Shown here: positions 25,951 through 35,425 of the stretch, piece by piece
Layout of the letters: the number at the start of each line of letters is the position of its first letter
Numbering within the stretch: the stretch's first letter is position 1
NCBI RefSeq assembly: GCF_000420745.1
Contig: NZ_ATVN01000008.1
Location: 100,102-164,101, forward strand
DNA: 64,000 nt
Reading direction: 5' to 3'
DNA from: Pseudorhodobacter ferrugineus DSM 5888
Lineage (GTDB): Bacteria; Pseudomonadota; Alphaproteobacteria; Rhodobacterales; Rhodobacteraceae
Notes under the pieces: model-generated
What the model was told of the DNA's origin: nothing
Seen by the model: the letters and a program-made list of their open reading frames with translations, nothing else
The model's database searches: none
Made by a program: the position numbers and the translations under genes

Positions 25951-26879
25951 TAGCCGCGGTCGCGGTCTACCAAATGTAGGAAGGGCTGGCCCGCCTCACC
26001 GCGGCGAATGTTATCAACGACAACGCGAGAGGCACTGTTTGGCCGCGTTTCGGCGGCAATATGGGGGGTGACGGTGACACGGGGATGGGACCAGAACGGA
26101 TGCTCTTGGGGCAGGGGCTCTGTGCGGAAAACATCGAGTGTTGCGTGCCCGATTGCGCCGCTATCAAGCGCTGCGAGCAACGCCAGATCATCAATCAAAT
26201 GCCCGCGCCCGGGGTTTAGGATGGCCGCGCCCGTCGCAAGAAAAGAGAGCGTTTCCATGTTCAGTATGTTCTCGGTGGCAGGTGTTTTCGGTAACAAAAG
26301 CACAACAGTTTTAGCATCGGTCAGCGCGGCCTTTAACCCGTCCGTGCCGTGATGGGTGGTCAGGCCGGGAATTTGCTTTTCCGTCCGGCTCCACCCGCGA
26401 ACGGGGAAACCAACCTGCTGCAACGCGGTGGCGCAGGCCTGTCCCAACGCGCCCAAACCCATGACTGTCACGGGGCGCTCTGCTGCGATGGGGGAGCAGG
26501 TTGGCTCCCAATGACGGGACGGGTTTATGATGTGGCGATCCATTCCCAAATGGTGGCGCAGCGTGTGGCCCAGAACCCATTCCACCATGCCTGCCGTTAG
26601 TGCCGGGTCTACCATCCGGCACAAGGGCTGGGTCAGTGTCGGGTTAGCAACAACGCGTTCAACGCCAGCCCAAAGGTTCAGCACGGCTTTGCAACGGCTG
26701 AAGGGTGTGAAATCCTCAATTTCGCCACCCGGGGCGAAGATGATGTAAAACACGGCTGCGGGATCGCTGCAATCGGGGGACAGGTCTGCAATAATCCCGG
26801 CTTCTGCCAAGGCGGTCCGCAACGGAGCTTCGTAATTCTGCCAGCGCGACTGTCCTGCGGCAAAGTAAATGGTGATCAT
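25947..26879 (-). CDS. ghrA: glyoxylate/hydroxypyruvate reductase A-like dehydrogenase
   Basis: A 310-residue D-2-hydroxyacid dehydrogenase from CAT 26877-26879. The cofactor motif is VMGLGALGQACATALQQVGFPV, the catalytic Arg and Glu lie in NPGRGHLIDD and the VFRTEPLP region, and His in VTPHIAAET. HLVDRDRGY is a complete C terminus, so the IS5 element at its TAG stop did not truncate it. GhrA-type enzymes reduce glyoxylate to glycolate and hydroxypyruvate to glycerate. Confidence 0.87.
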   Translation of the reverse strand: MITIYFAAGQSRWQNYEAPLRTALAEAGIIADLSPDCSDPAAVFYIIFAPGGEIEDFTPFSRCKAVLNLWAGVERVVANPTLTQPLCRMVDPALTAGMVEWVLGHTLRHHLGMDRHIINPSRHWEPTCSPIAAERPVTVMGLGALGQACATALQQVGFPVRGWSRTEKQIPGLTTHHGTDGLKAALTDAKTVVLLLPKTPATENILNMETLSFLATGAAILNPGRGHLIDDLALLAALDSGAIGHATLDVFRTEPLPQEHPFWSHPRVTVTPHIAAETRPNSASRVVVDNIRRGEAGQPFLHLVDRDRGY

Positions 26880-26907
26880 TGGCAAACCTCGTTTCGTGTT
26901 CCACAAA

Positions 26908-26982
26908 GGATTTAGGTATTGGAACCAAGATGAAAGCAAAAGGAACGTCTTGTATTTCATCTTGGTTCCAATACCTAAATCC
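26908..26982. repeat. 28-bp perfect inverted repeat with 19-nt spacer
   Basis: The left arm 26908-26935 begins GGATTTAGGTATTGG and the right arm 26955-26982 ends CCAATACCTAAATCC; all 28 pairs match. It lies in the 115-bp gap between the rodA stop and the ghrA-like start, 29 bp from the latter. Both arms are AT-richer than their surroundings. A terminator for the cell-shape operon, a ghrA leader structure, or the trace of a small mobile element are all possible. Confidence 0.8.
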
Positions 26983-26994
26983 CGATATTACCCC

Positions 26995-28134
26995 CTAGCG
27001 CGGACGGTGGATGTGCGCGCTTTGGACCAACCCGAAGGCGGCAAGCAGCACCAGCATTGAAGAGCCGCCATAAGACACCAAGGGCAGCGGCACGCCCACC
27101 ACCGGGGCCAAGCCCATGACCATCAACATATTGATCGCAAAATAGAAAAAGAACGTGGCTGCGACACCAAGCGTCACAAGGCTGGCAAAACGGTCCTTGT
27201 TTTGGATCGCGCTGATAATGCAAAAAGCCAAGACCAGCGTATAGAGCATGAGCAAGGAAAACGCACCAATAAAGCCAAATTCCTCGGCCAAGGTGGTAAA
27301 GATGAAATCGGTGTGTTTTTCCGGCAGGAAGTTCAAGCGGCTCTGGGTGCCTTGCATAAACCCTCGGCCGGCCCAACCACCCGATCCAAGCGCGATTTTT
27401 GCCTGCGAGATATGGTAGCCTGCGCCCAGTGGGTCGCTTGACGGATCAAGGAACGTGTCGATGCGGCGGTATTGATAGTCTTTCAGCAGTTGCCATTCAG
27501 TTCCGCGCGTTGAGAAAACAGCCGCAACCGCCCCGCCCAGCATGGCTGCCACTGCACCGAAATAATACCAACTTACGCCAGCACAAAACATCACCACCGC
27601 CCCGCCTATCATCAGCAAAAGCGCAGTCCCCAGATCAGGCTGTACTAACACCAATGCGGTTGGAATGAGGATCAGAATAACGGGTATTAGAACCCAAAGC
27701 GGGTGCGAGGTTTTGCGAATATCCAGCCAGTCGTAATAGGCAGCCAGCAGCATAACCAACGTAATCTTAGACAATTCCGAAGGCTGCAAGCGAAGCGGGC
27801 CAAGTTCGATCCAGCGCTGCGCACCCATGCCAACTGAGCCGAAAAACTCTACCCCGAGCAGCAGTAAAAGTGACCCGGCATAGGCAAGCCCCGCCATGTT
27901 GCGCCAAAACCATATCGGCACAAAGCCAACGAAGAGCATGACCGCAACGCCCACCACAAAGCGTTTGATTTGTGGTTCTGCCCAAACCTCCATCCGGCCG
28001 CCCGCAACGGAATAAAGCATTAAAAATCCGACCGATGCGACGGCGGTCAGCAAAATGACCAACGCCCAATTTACATGCAAAATCTTGGACGCACCGGTGG
28101 GAACGGTTTTCAGGCGGTATTCGAGAAAGCTCAT
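26995..28134 (-). CDS. rodA: rod-shape-determining protein RodA
   Basis: A 379-residue SEDS glycosyltransferase with about ten helices. Conserved segments include MGAQRWIELGPLRLQPSELSK in two parts, VQPDLGTA, FLDPSSDPLGAGYHISQAKIA and the C-terminal GVPLPLVSYGGSSML. It polymerises glycan strands with PBP2 for elongation. It overlaps mrdA by 4 bp and is last in the mre operon, followed by the perfect inverted repeat. Confidence 0.95.
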   Translation of the reverse strand: MSFLEYRLKTVPTGASKILHVNWALVILLTAVASVGFLMLYSVAGGRMEVWAEPQIKRFVVGVAVMLFVGFVPIWFWRNMAGLAYAGSLLLLLGVEFFGSVGMGAQRWIELGPLRLQPSELSKITLVMLLAAYYDWLDIRKTSHPLWVLIPVILILIPTALVLVQPDLGTALLLMIGGAVVMFCAGVSWYYFGAVAAMLGGAVAAVFSTRGTEWQLLKDYQYRRIDTFLDPSSDPLGAGYHISQAKIALGSGGWAGRGFMQGTQSRLNFLPEKHTDFIFTTLAEEFGFIGAFSLLMLYTLVLAFCIISAIQNKDRFASLVTLGVAATFFFYFAINMLMVMGLAPVVGVPLPLVSYGGSSMLVLLAAFGLVQSAHIHRPR

Positions 28135-30071
28135 GCGCGGGTGCTTTCGGGGTTTTTGCCATCTGCATCGCGCAAGATCAGGTTGCGGTGCATCGTGTCG
28201 ATCCGGTTGCGCTGGGCCGCCGGATAGGCGGAGGCGGGCGGGATGCCATCGCTCATTGCACGCAGCAGAATATCGCGCACAATTGGCCCCGCAACAGATG
28301 ACCCGCCGCCGCCATGTTCAACCACTACAGCCGCAGCATAACGAGGCGCATCAAACGGCGCAAAGCCCACGAACAGGGCGTGATCGCGTCGGTTCCACGG
28401 CAGATCTGCGTTGCTGATCACCCCGCGCGCACGTTCGGCCGCGCTGATATTGCGAACCTGACTGGTGCCCGATTTGCCCGCCATGCGTAGCGCCTTGTCA
28501 TCAATGCGCGCGGAATACCCAGTGCCGCGCTGGCTGTTGCTGACCGCGTACATGCCTTGGCGTACGGCTGCGAAAAGCTGGGGGTCCAACCCCATTTCTG
28601 GGCCTGGATCTTCGGGAACAAGAACGCCGCCAATGCTGTGAATCAAGCGCGGCGATACCGCCTTGCCCGTCGCCAGTCGTGCCGTCATCACGGCAAGCTG
28701 CAAGGGGGATGCCAGCACATAACCTTGGCCGATTGAGGCGTTGACCGTATCACCAATCACCCAGTCTTTCTTATAGCGCTCCTGCTTCCAGTTTTTGTCG
28801 GGCATCAAGCCATCGGTGATCGCAGACATCGGAATATCGTGGCGCACGCCCAGCCCCAGTTTGCGGCCCATCTCGGCAATTTTGTCGATGCCCACCTTCA
28901 TCGCGATGTCGTAAAAATAGACATCACAGCTTTCCGCCAATGCGCGGTCAAGCGCCACGCGGCCATGTCCGCCACGGCTCCAGCAGTGGAACTTGCGCCC
29001 GCCGACTTCGTAATGGCCGGGGCAATTTACCGAGAAGGCCGTTGTGATCACCCCCGCCTCTAGCGCGGCAAGGGCTGTCACCATCTTAAAGGTTGATCCG
29101 GGCGGATAGGCCCCCGCCACGGATTTGTTGGCAAGCGGCGTGTGGTCGTTTTCTGTCAGGGCGTTGTAATCCTTGTGCGAAATCCCGCGCACAAACAGGT
29201 TCGGATCGAATGAGGGCGCCGAGACAATGGACAGGATATCGCCGTTATTCACGTCCATAACGACAGCCGCCGCTGATTCCGTGCCCAAACGCGCCTGCAC
29301 ATAGTTTTGTACATCGGCGTCAATAGTCAGTCGCAAATCGGCGCCTGCAATGCCCTCTTGGCGGCCCAATTCGCGCATCACACGGCCAACGGCGTTAACC
29401 TCGACGCGGCGATTGCCTGCTTTGCCGCGCAGGTCGTCCTCCATCCACGTTTCCACCCCGATTTTGCCGATCTGAAACTTGGGGGTTTGCAGCAAAGGGT
29501 CGGGTTCTTCCAAATTTGCCAAATCCCTTTCACTGACGGGGCCGACATAACCCACCACATGCGCGAAATCGATGTCACGAGGATAGGTCCGACTAAGGCC
29601 CACCTCGGGCGAAACGCCGGGTAGGGCGGGAGCGTTGATGGCGACCTTGGACACGTCATCCCAGTTCAAACGGTCTGACACGATTATTGGCAAGGGGCTG
29701 CGGCGGCGGGCTTCTTTCAGCGCGCGGTCAAAATCTTCGGGTGAAATCGGCAGGATGCCGGACAGACGGTTCAATACGTCTTCGACATTGCCCGCATCAT
29801 CGCGGCTTATCACCACGCGGTAGTTCTGTTCGTTGCCAGCGATCAACTTGCCATTGCGGTCATAGATCACACCGCGCGCAGGTGGGATAAGGCGGATCGA
29901 AATTCGGTTATCTTCGGCAAGCAGACGAAACTCGTCCGCCTGATCGACCTGCATATGGCGCATACGTGCGCCCAAAACGGCGACCACAGCCGCCATCGAC
30001 CCGCCCAAGAACAACCCCCGACGGGTGATCTTGCGCGCGCTTTCATCTGTGTCACGGGCGGACCGTCTCAT
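28131..30071 (-). CDS. mrdA: penicillin-binding protein 2
   Basis: A 646-residue class B transpeptidase. One N-terminal membrane helix (LFLGGSMAAVVAVLGARM) is followed by the dimerisation domain and the transpeptidase domain, with the SxxK Ser in PPGSTFKM, SxN-type SCD in LAESCDVYFYD, and KSGT in GKSGTSQV. It crosslinks peptidoglycan during cell elongation in the periplasm, working with RodA. Both neighbours overlap it by 4 bp. Confidence 0.95.
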   Translation of the reverse strand: MRRSARDTDESARKITRRGLFLGGSMAAVVAVLGARMRHMQVDQADEFRLLAEDNRISIRLIPPARGVIYDRNGKLIAGNEQNYRVVISRDDAGNVEDVLNRLSGILPISPEDFDRALKEARRRSPLPIIVSDRLNWDDVSKVAINAPALPGVSPEVGLSRTYPRDIDFAHVVGYVGPVSERDLANLEEPDPLLQTPKFQIGKIGVETWMEDDLRGKAGNRRVEVNAVGRVMRELGRQEGIAGADLRLTIDADVQNYVQARLGTESAAAVVMDVNNGDILSIVSAPSFDPNLFVRGISHKDYNALTENDHTPLANKSVAGAYPPGSTFKMVTALAALEAGVITTAFSVNCPGHYEVGGRKFHCWSRGGHGRVALDRALAESCDVYFYDIAMKVGIDKIAEMGRKLGLGVRHDIPMSAITDGLMPDKNWKQERYKKDWVIGDTVNASIGQGYVLASPLQLAVMTARLATGKAVSPRLIHSIGGVLVPEDPGPEMGLDPQLFAAVRQGMYAVSNSQRGTGYSARIDDKALRMAGKSGTSQVRNISAAERARGVISNADLPWNRRDHALFVGFAPFDAPRYAAAVVVEHGGGGSSVAGPIVRDILLRAMSDGIPPASAYPAAQRNRIDTMHRNLILRDADGKNPESTRA

Positions 30072-30607
30072 AGCCGTCTCCCCATTGCATCGACTTCACC
30101 GGCTGCGGGTTTGCGCAAGTGCAAGATTACGCGCAGCAACCAGACAATCACAGGATACATCACAATTGACCCGACCGTCTGCGCAAATGCAAAGCCGAAC
30201 CCCGGCTGCGTCATAAAGGCGATGGTAAAGGCAAGGCGGTAAGACAAAAGCATGGCGACCATCACCCCGGCAATCAGCAACCATTCGGCGGCAAAGCCCA
30301 ATTCCCGCGTCAGCGCCGAACGCGCGCGCAGAAATTCGGTTGCCAGCACCACAAGGGCGGTCCACAACCCTGGGGGACGCATCAGCATCATATCCTCGGC
30401 CAGAACCACCACGGCGATCAAACCTGTTGGCAGATGATCAGGGCGTTGTGTGACCCATGCCAGCATAAGGCACAGCAATAGGTCGGGGCCGGGCCAATCG
30501 CCTGCAACGCTGCCCAGCGGAAGCATTTTGAAAAACAACAGGGCCAGCGCAATGGCCACAAAGCCAAGGCGATAGAGCCACACATTGTTGCGCGAATCGG
30601 TGATCAT
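30068..30607 (-). CDS. mreD: rod-shape-determining protein MreD
   Basis: A 179-residue inner-membrane protein with about five helices (for example LLLCLMLAWVTQRPDHLPTG) in the usual place between mreC and mrdA. It shares a base with the mreC stop and overlaps mrdA by 4 bp. It links MreB and MreC to the elongation complex. Confidence 0.9.
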   Translation of the reverse strand: MITDSRNNVWLYRLGFVAIALALLFFKMLPLGSVAGDWPGPDLLLCLMLAWVTQRPDHLPTGLIAVVVLAEDMMLMRPPGLWTALVVLATEFLRARSALTRELGFAAEWLLIAGVMVAMLLSYRLAFTIAFMTQPGFGFAFAQTVGSIVMYPVIVWLLRVILHLRKPAAGEVDAMGRRL

Positions 30608-31521
30608 TATTGCCCCACCACAGCGGGCGCTTCGGTTTGTACCGTTGGTGCTTCGGTGACAGGGACTGCGATCAGGCTGCCTGCATCCGTGATCGGTTCC
30701 AACGCGTGGCTGCGCAAAACGCGCAAAAATTCCAGCCGTTCATAGTCGGCTGAAAGCGCCACACGCAGACGGCGGTCATTGCCTTGCACCACGGTGCCCA
30801 CCAACAAACTCGCCGGAAACACCCCGCCATCGCCCGACGTGACAACCTGATCGCCCGGGCGCACAAGGTCGGGCTTTTCGATAAATTCCAGTGGCGGGCG
30901 GGCAGTATTGTCACCCGACAAAAGCCCGCGCTGGCCCGAAGGTTGTGCGACAACCGGAATGCGGCTGTTACTGTCGGTCAGCAAAATCACGCGCGAGGTG
31001 CGGTCGCCCACGCCCGAAATCCTGCCCACAAGGCCGATCCCGTCCATCGTGGCCCAGCCATCGCGCAACCCGTCGCGCGCGCCGACATTCAGCAAAACCG
31101 ACTGTCGAAACGGGCTGCCGCTATCGGCCAGCACAACGCCCGTTACATGGGTCAGCTTTGGGTCCAGCCGCACTTGGTTCAAATCCATCAACCGCGCGTT
31201 TTTCTGTTCCAGCTGCAAGGCCGCTTCTTTCCACGCCTTCATCTGCTGCAACTCGCGCCGCAACTCCTGATTTTGGTCATAAAGATTTGCATAGGATTGA
31301 AAACTTTCGAACATATCGACGGTCTTTGTCACGGGCACCAGGGCCCATTCAAAGCTGGGCACCATCCGGTCGACCAAAGCAGTCCGGAACCGTTCCACGC
31401 GCGGGCTGTCGATGCGCCAAACGAAAAACAGCGCCAATAGCGCAAACACCAACACCCCAACCAAAATCCGGCGCAGAGGGCGGGTGTATTCATCCGGTGA
31501 TATGCGGTTCTTTGCCACCAA
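30607..31521 (-). CDS. mreC: rod-shape-determining protein MreC
   Basis: A 304-residue bitopic protein: one helix near residues 18-35, a coiled coil (YDQNQELRRELQQMKAWKEA), then the beta-rich periplasmic domain with SPFRQSVLLNVGARDGLRDG and GLLSGDN. It bridges MreB and PBP2. It lies 38 bp after mreB. Confidence 0.93.
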   Translation of the reverse strand: MVAKNRISPDEYTRPLRRILVGVLVFALLALFFVWRIDSPRVERFRTALVDRMVPSFEWALVPVTKTVDMFESFQSYANLYDQNQELRRELQQMKAWKEAALQLEQKNARLMDLNQVRLDPKLTHVTGVVLADSGSPFRQSVLLNVGARDGLRDGWATMDGIGLVGRISGVGDRTSRVILLTDSNSRIPVVAQPSGQRGLLSGDNTARPPLEFIEKPDLVRPGDQVVTSGDGGVFPASLLVGTVVQGNDRRLRVALSADYERLEFLRVLRSHALEPITDAGSLIAVPVTEAPTVQTEAPAVVGQ

Positions 31522-31559
31522 AGCCTCGCGTCAAAGGGCAGGCCGTATCTTGGCCGAAA

Positions 31560-32639
<1,080 letters not shown>

Positions 32640-32870
32640 TCAGGTGTATGAGGCAGGCACTGTCTTATAGGGAGAGGCGCAAATAAGGGAAAGGGCCATG
32701 GCTGCGGCGATGCGCGTGATCTTGCCTGATGGTCAGTCCTGATGGCCTGCACAGCATGGCCCAAAGTTGCAAAAGTAGAATCGGTTGGCCCTAGAAACGT
32801 AGATTGACGGCATTTTTACGCCGCCAATGTTTGATTAGTACAGATTCAGGGCGAACAGAAAAAAGTGCGA

Positions 32871-34448
32871 TCAGGACACGTCCTTGTAGCTGATCCCCTT
32901 GGTGTCATAGCCCATTTCCGACTTTTCCCGCCGAACGATCAGGCGGTTCAGGGCGTTCACATATGCCCGAACGGATGCGACAATCGTATCCGTATCGGCA
33001 GATTGGCCGGTTGCGATGTTGCCATCCTCCTCCAAACGGACCGAAACGGTGGCCTGCGCATCCGTGCCTTCGGTCACGGCCTGCACCTGATACAGTTGCA
33101 AACGCGCCTTGTGCGGGTACAGCATTTTGACCGCGTTAAAGGCGGCATCCACAGGCCCGTCACCCGTGGCATCTGTGGAATGATCGACCCCTTCAATGCT
33201 CAGCGTCAGCTCGGCCTCTTGCGGGCCATCGGTGCCGCAGACCACGCGCAGGCGTTTGACCTGCAAGGTGTCATGCGCGGTGTTGGTGGCACTATCTTGA
33301 ACCAGCGCGATCAGGTCGTCGTCAAACACCTCTTTCTTGCGGTCGGCCAAGGCCTTGAACCGCACAAAGGCATCGTTCAACTGGTTGTCGGCCATGTCAT
33401 AGCCCAGATCTTTCATCTTGGCCCGCAGCGCCGCGCGGCCCGAATGTTTGCCCAAGGGCAGGGACGTGCCCGACAGCCCCACATCCTCGGGGCGCATCAC
33501 CTCAAACGTCTCACGGTTTTTCAGCATGCCGTCTTGGTGAATACCGGATTCGTGCGCAAAGGCGTTCTTGCCGACAATCGCCTTGTTATACTGCACAGCA
33601 AAGCCCGACACCGTCGCCACCCGGCGGCTGATCGCCATGATCTTGGTCGTATCAACGCCGGTGCGGTACGGCATGATGTCATTGCGGACCTTCAGTGCCA
33701 TCACCACCTCTTCCAGCGCGGTGTTGCCTGCGCGTTCGCCAAGGCCGTTGATGGTGCATTCAATCTGCCGCGCGCCCGCCTCAACCGCCGCCAGCGAATT
33801 GGCGGTCGCCATACCCAGATCGTTATGACAATGGGTCGCAAAGATAATGCTGTCGGCCCCCGGCACCCTTTCCAGCAACATGCGGATCAGGGCCGCACTT
33901 TCGCGCGGCGCGGTGTACCCCACGGTATCTGGGATGTTGATGGTCGTCGCCCCCGCCTTGATTGCGATTTCCACGGTCCGGCACAGATAGTCGTGTTCGG
34001 TCCGCGTGGCGTCCATCGGCGACCATTGCACGTTATCGCACAGATTGCGGGCATGGGTCACGGTTTCATGGATACGCTCGGCCATCTGGTCCATATCCAG
34101 ATTTGGAATTGCGCGGTGCAGCGGTGAGGTGCCGATAAACGTGTGGATGCGAGGGCGTTTCGCGTGTTTCACCGCTTCCCAGCAACGATCAATATCCTTG
34201 AAATTCGCCCGTGCCAGCCCACAAATCTGCGAGGTTTTGGCCAGCCGCGCAATTTCGGACACTGCCGCGAAATCACCTTCGGATGCGATGGGAAAACCGG
34301 CCTCGATGATGTCGACGCCCATCTCGTCCAGCGCCGCCGCAATCTCCAGCTTTTCGTCATGGGTCATGGTGGCGCCGGGGCTTTGTTCGCCATCGCGCAG
34401 CGTGGTGTCAAAAATCAGGACGCGGGGTTGCGTGCTTGTATCGCTCAT
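32871..34448 (-). CDS. leuA: 2-isopropylmalate synthase
   Basis: A 525-residue enzyme condensing acetyl-CoA and 2-oxoisovalerate, the first committed step of leucine synthesis. The TIM barrel has FDTTLRDGEQSPGATM and the metal loop THCHNDLGMATANSL; GERAGNTALEEV and the GIHQDGMLKN strand follow. The C-terminal LeuA regulatory dimer domain for leucine feedback is present (RLRVVCGTDGPQEAEL onward). A leucine-rich leader peptide precedes it. Confidence 0.95.
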   Translation of the reverse strand: MSDTSTQPRVLIFDTTLRDGEQSPGATMTHDEKLEIAAALDEMGVDIIEAGFPIASEGDFAAVSEIARLAKTSQICGLARANFKDIDRCWEAVKHAKRPRIHTFIGTSPLHRAIPNLDMDQMAERIHETVTHARNLCDNVQWSPMDATRTEHDYLCRTVEIAIKAGATTINIPDTVGYTAPRESAALIRMLLERVPGADSIIFATHCHNDLGMATANSLAAVEAGARQIECTINGLGERAGNTALEEVVMALKVRNDIMPYRTGVDTTKIMAISRRVATVSGFAVQYNKAIVGKNAFAHESGIHQDGMLKNRETFEVMRPEDVGLSGTSLPLGKHSGRAALRAKMKDLGYDMADNQLNDAFVRFKALADRKKEVFDDDLIALVQDSATNTAHDTLQVKRLRVVCGTDGPQEAELTLSIEGVDHSTDATGDGPVDAAFNAVKMLYPHKARLQLYQVQAVTEGTDAQATVSVRLEEDGNIATGQSADTDTIVASVRAYVNALNRLIVRREKSEMGYDTKGISYKDVS

Positions 34449-34451
34449 TTG

Positions 34452-34529
34452 AAAATCTCTCTGAATGTTCCGTTAGCCTTTGCGTGTCGGGCGCTTGTCA
34501 CCTCTGAGCGGTCGCACCCGAAGGCACGC
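34452..34529 (-). promoter_or_regulatory. leuA leader RNA structures
   Basis: On the leuA strand, the segment after the leader peptide has CGCTGAGCG pairing with CGCTCAG, and TTAGCCT (within the Leu codon region) pairing with AGGCTAA about 50 nt later. The pairings are nested or competing and could form an attenuator. A classic terminator U-run is not visible, so the exact mechanism is open. Confidence 0.5.
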
Positions 34530-34616
34530 TCAGCGGAGGCTAAGGAGGAGTAGGGCACGGGAAAACGGGGCGCTGTGCGCCGCAGGGGTCGTCGATATGA
34601 TGGATTTCCATGCCAT
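34530..34616 (-). CDS. leuL: leu leader peptide (attenuator)
   Basis: A 28-codon ORF begins at CAT 34614-34616 and ends TGA, about 80 nt before leuA. Its C-terminal part reads RALLLLSLR, using CTA CTC CTC CTT: four consecutive Leu codons plus a fifth. Regulatory leucine runs of this kind cause ribosome stalling in leucine starvation. A TATAGT -10-like box lies only 6 nt upstream of the ATG, so the peptide may be translated from a leaderless mRNA. Confidence 0.75.
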   Translation of the reverse strand: MAWKSIISTTPAAHSAPFSRALLLLSLR

Positions 34617-34759
34617 TGGGGAACTATAGCCAAGGATTTGCGATTGAAAACCCCAAAATCGCGCGGCTTGCGCAAGTTTCGGGCGGCCAATTTGCTGGAA
34701 TGCGCCCTTGCTCTGCCAACAGCCTGCTCTAGTTTGCCGTGAAGAACAAGGAGATGGGT

Positions 34760-35425
34760 ATGTCAAAAGCATTGGTTGTTGGCGCGTCGGGGGGCATTGG
34801 GCAGGCCTTGGTGCAGGCGTTGCATGTGACGGGGCATCAGGTTGCAACCCTGTCGCGCAGCATGGACGGGCTGGACGTGACCGATGAAGCGAGCATTGCG
34901 GCCTGCATGTCCACCCTTCAAGGCCCGTTTGACACGGTGTTCATCGCCACTGGTGCATTGGAAATCGGTGAACATCTGCCGGAAAAAGCCTTGCGGGCCG
35001 TAACGTCCGAGGGGTTGCTGGCGCAGTTTCAAACCAATGCGATGGGGCCGATCTTGGTGCTGAAACACCTTGTGCCGCATCTGGCCAAGGATACGCCTGC
35101 CAGGATTGGTATTTTGTCGGCGCGGGTCGGGTCGATTGGCGACAATGGCATGGGCGGTTGGTATTCGTACCGCACAGCCAAGGCAGCGTTGAATCAGTTG
35201 ATCCACACCGCCGCGATTGAACTGGCCCGCAGCCATAAACAAACCGTTTTGGCCGCCTTGCACCCTGGCACCGTCGCCACCGCCTTTACCGCCAAATTCG
35301 CAGGCAGCCATGCGACCGTTCCGCCGGCCGAGGCAGCGCAAAACCTGACCGCCGTGTTGGCGGGGCTGACCCCGGCGCAATCGGGCGGGTTTTATGATTA
35401 TGCGGGCCATTCGATCGAATGGTAA
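34760..35425 (+). CDS. SDR-family oxidoreductase (C-factor-like)
   Basis: ATG 34760 follows AAGGAG and gives 221 residues. The Rossmann motif VVGASGGIGQALVQAL is at the N terminus, and YSYRTAKAALNQ gives the catalytic YxxxK. It resembles CsgA/C-factor type short-chain dehydrogenases. It overlaps the photolyase start by 7 bp, so the two are co-translated. The substrate is not predictable. Confidence 0.85.
   Translation: MSKALVVGASGGIGQALVQALHVTGHQVATLSRSMDGLDVTDEASIAACMSTLQGPFDTVFIATGALEIGEHLPEKALRAVTSEGLLAQFQTNAMGPILVLKHLVPHLAKDTPARIGILSARVGSIGDNGMGGWYSYRTAKAALNQLIHTAAIELARSHKQTVLAALHPGTVATAFTAKFAGSHATVPPAEAAQNLTAVLAGLTPAQSGGFYDYAGHSIEW

Noticed and set aside
34445..34690. Alternative minus-strand ORF overlapping the leuA leader
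   Set aside because: It is out of frame with the Leu-rich peptide and shows no coding signs.
34739..34759. Longer GTG start for the SDR
   Set aside because: AAGGAG lies just before ATG 34760, which also begins the Rossmann motif at the usual place.
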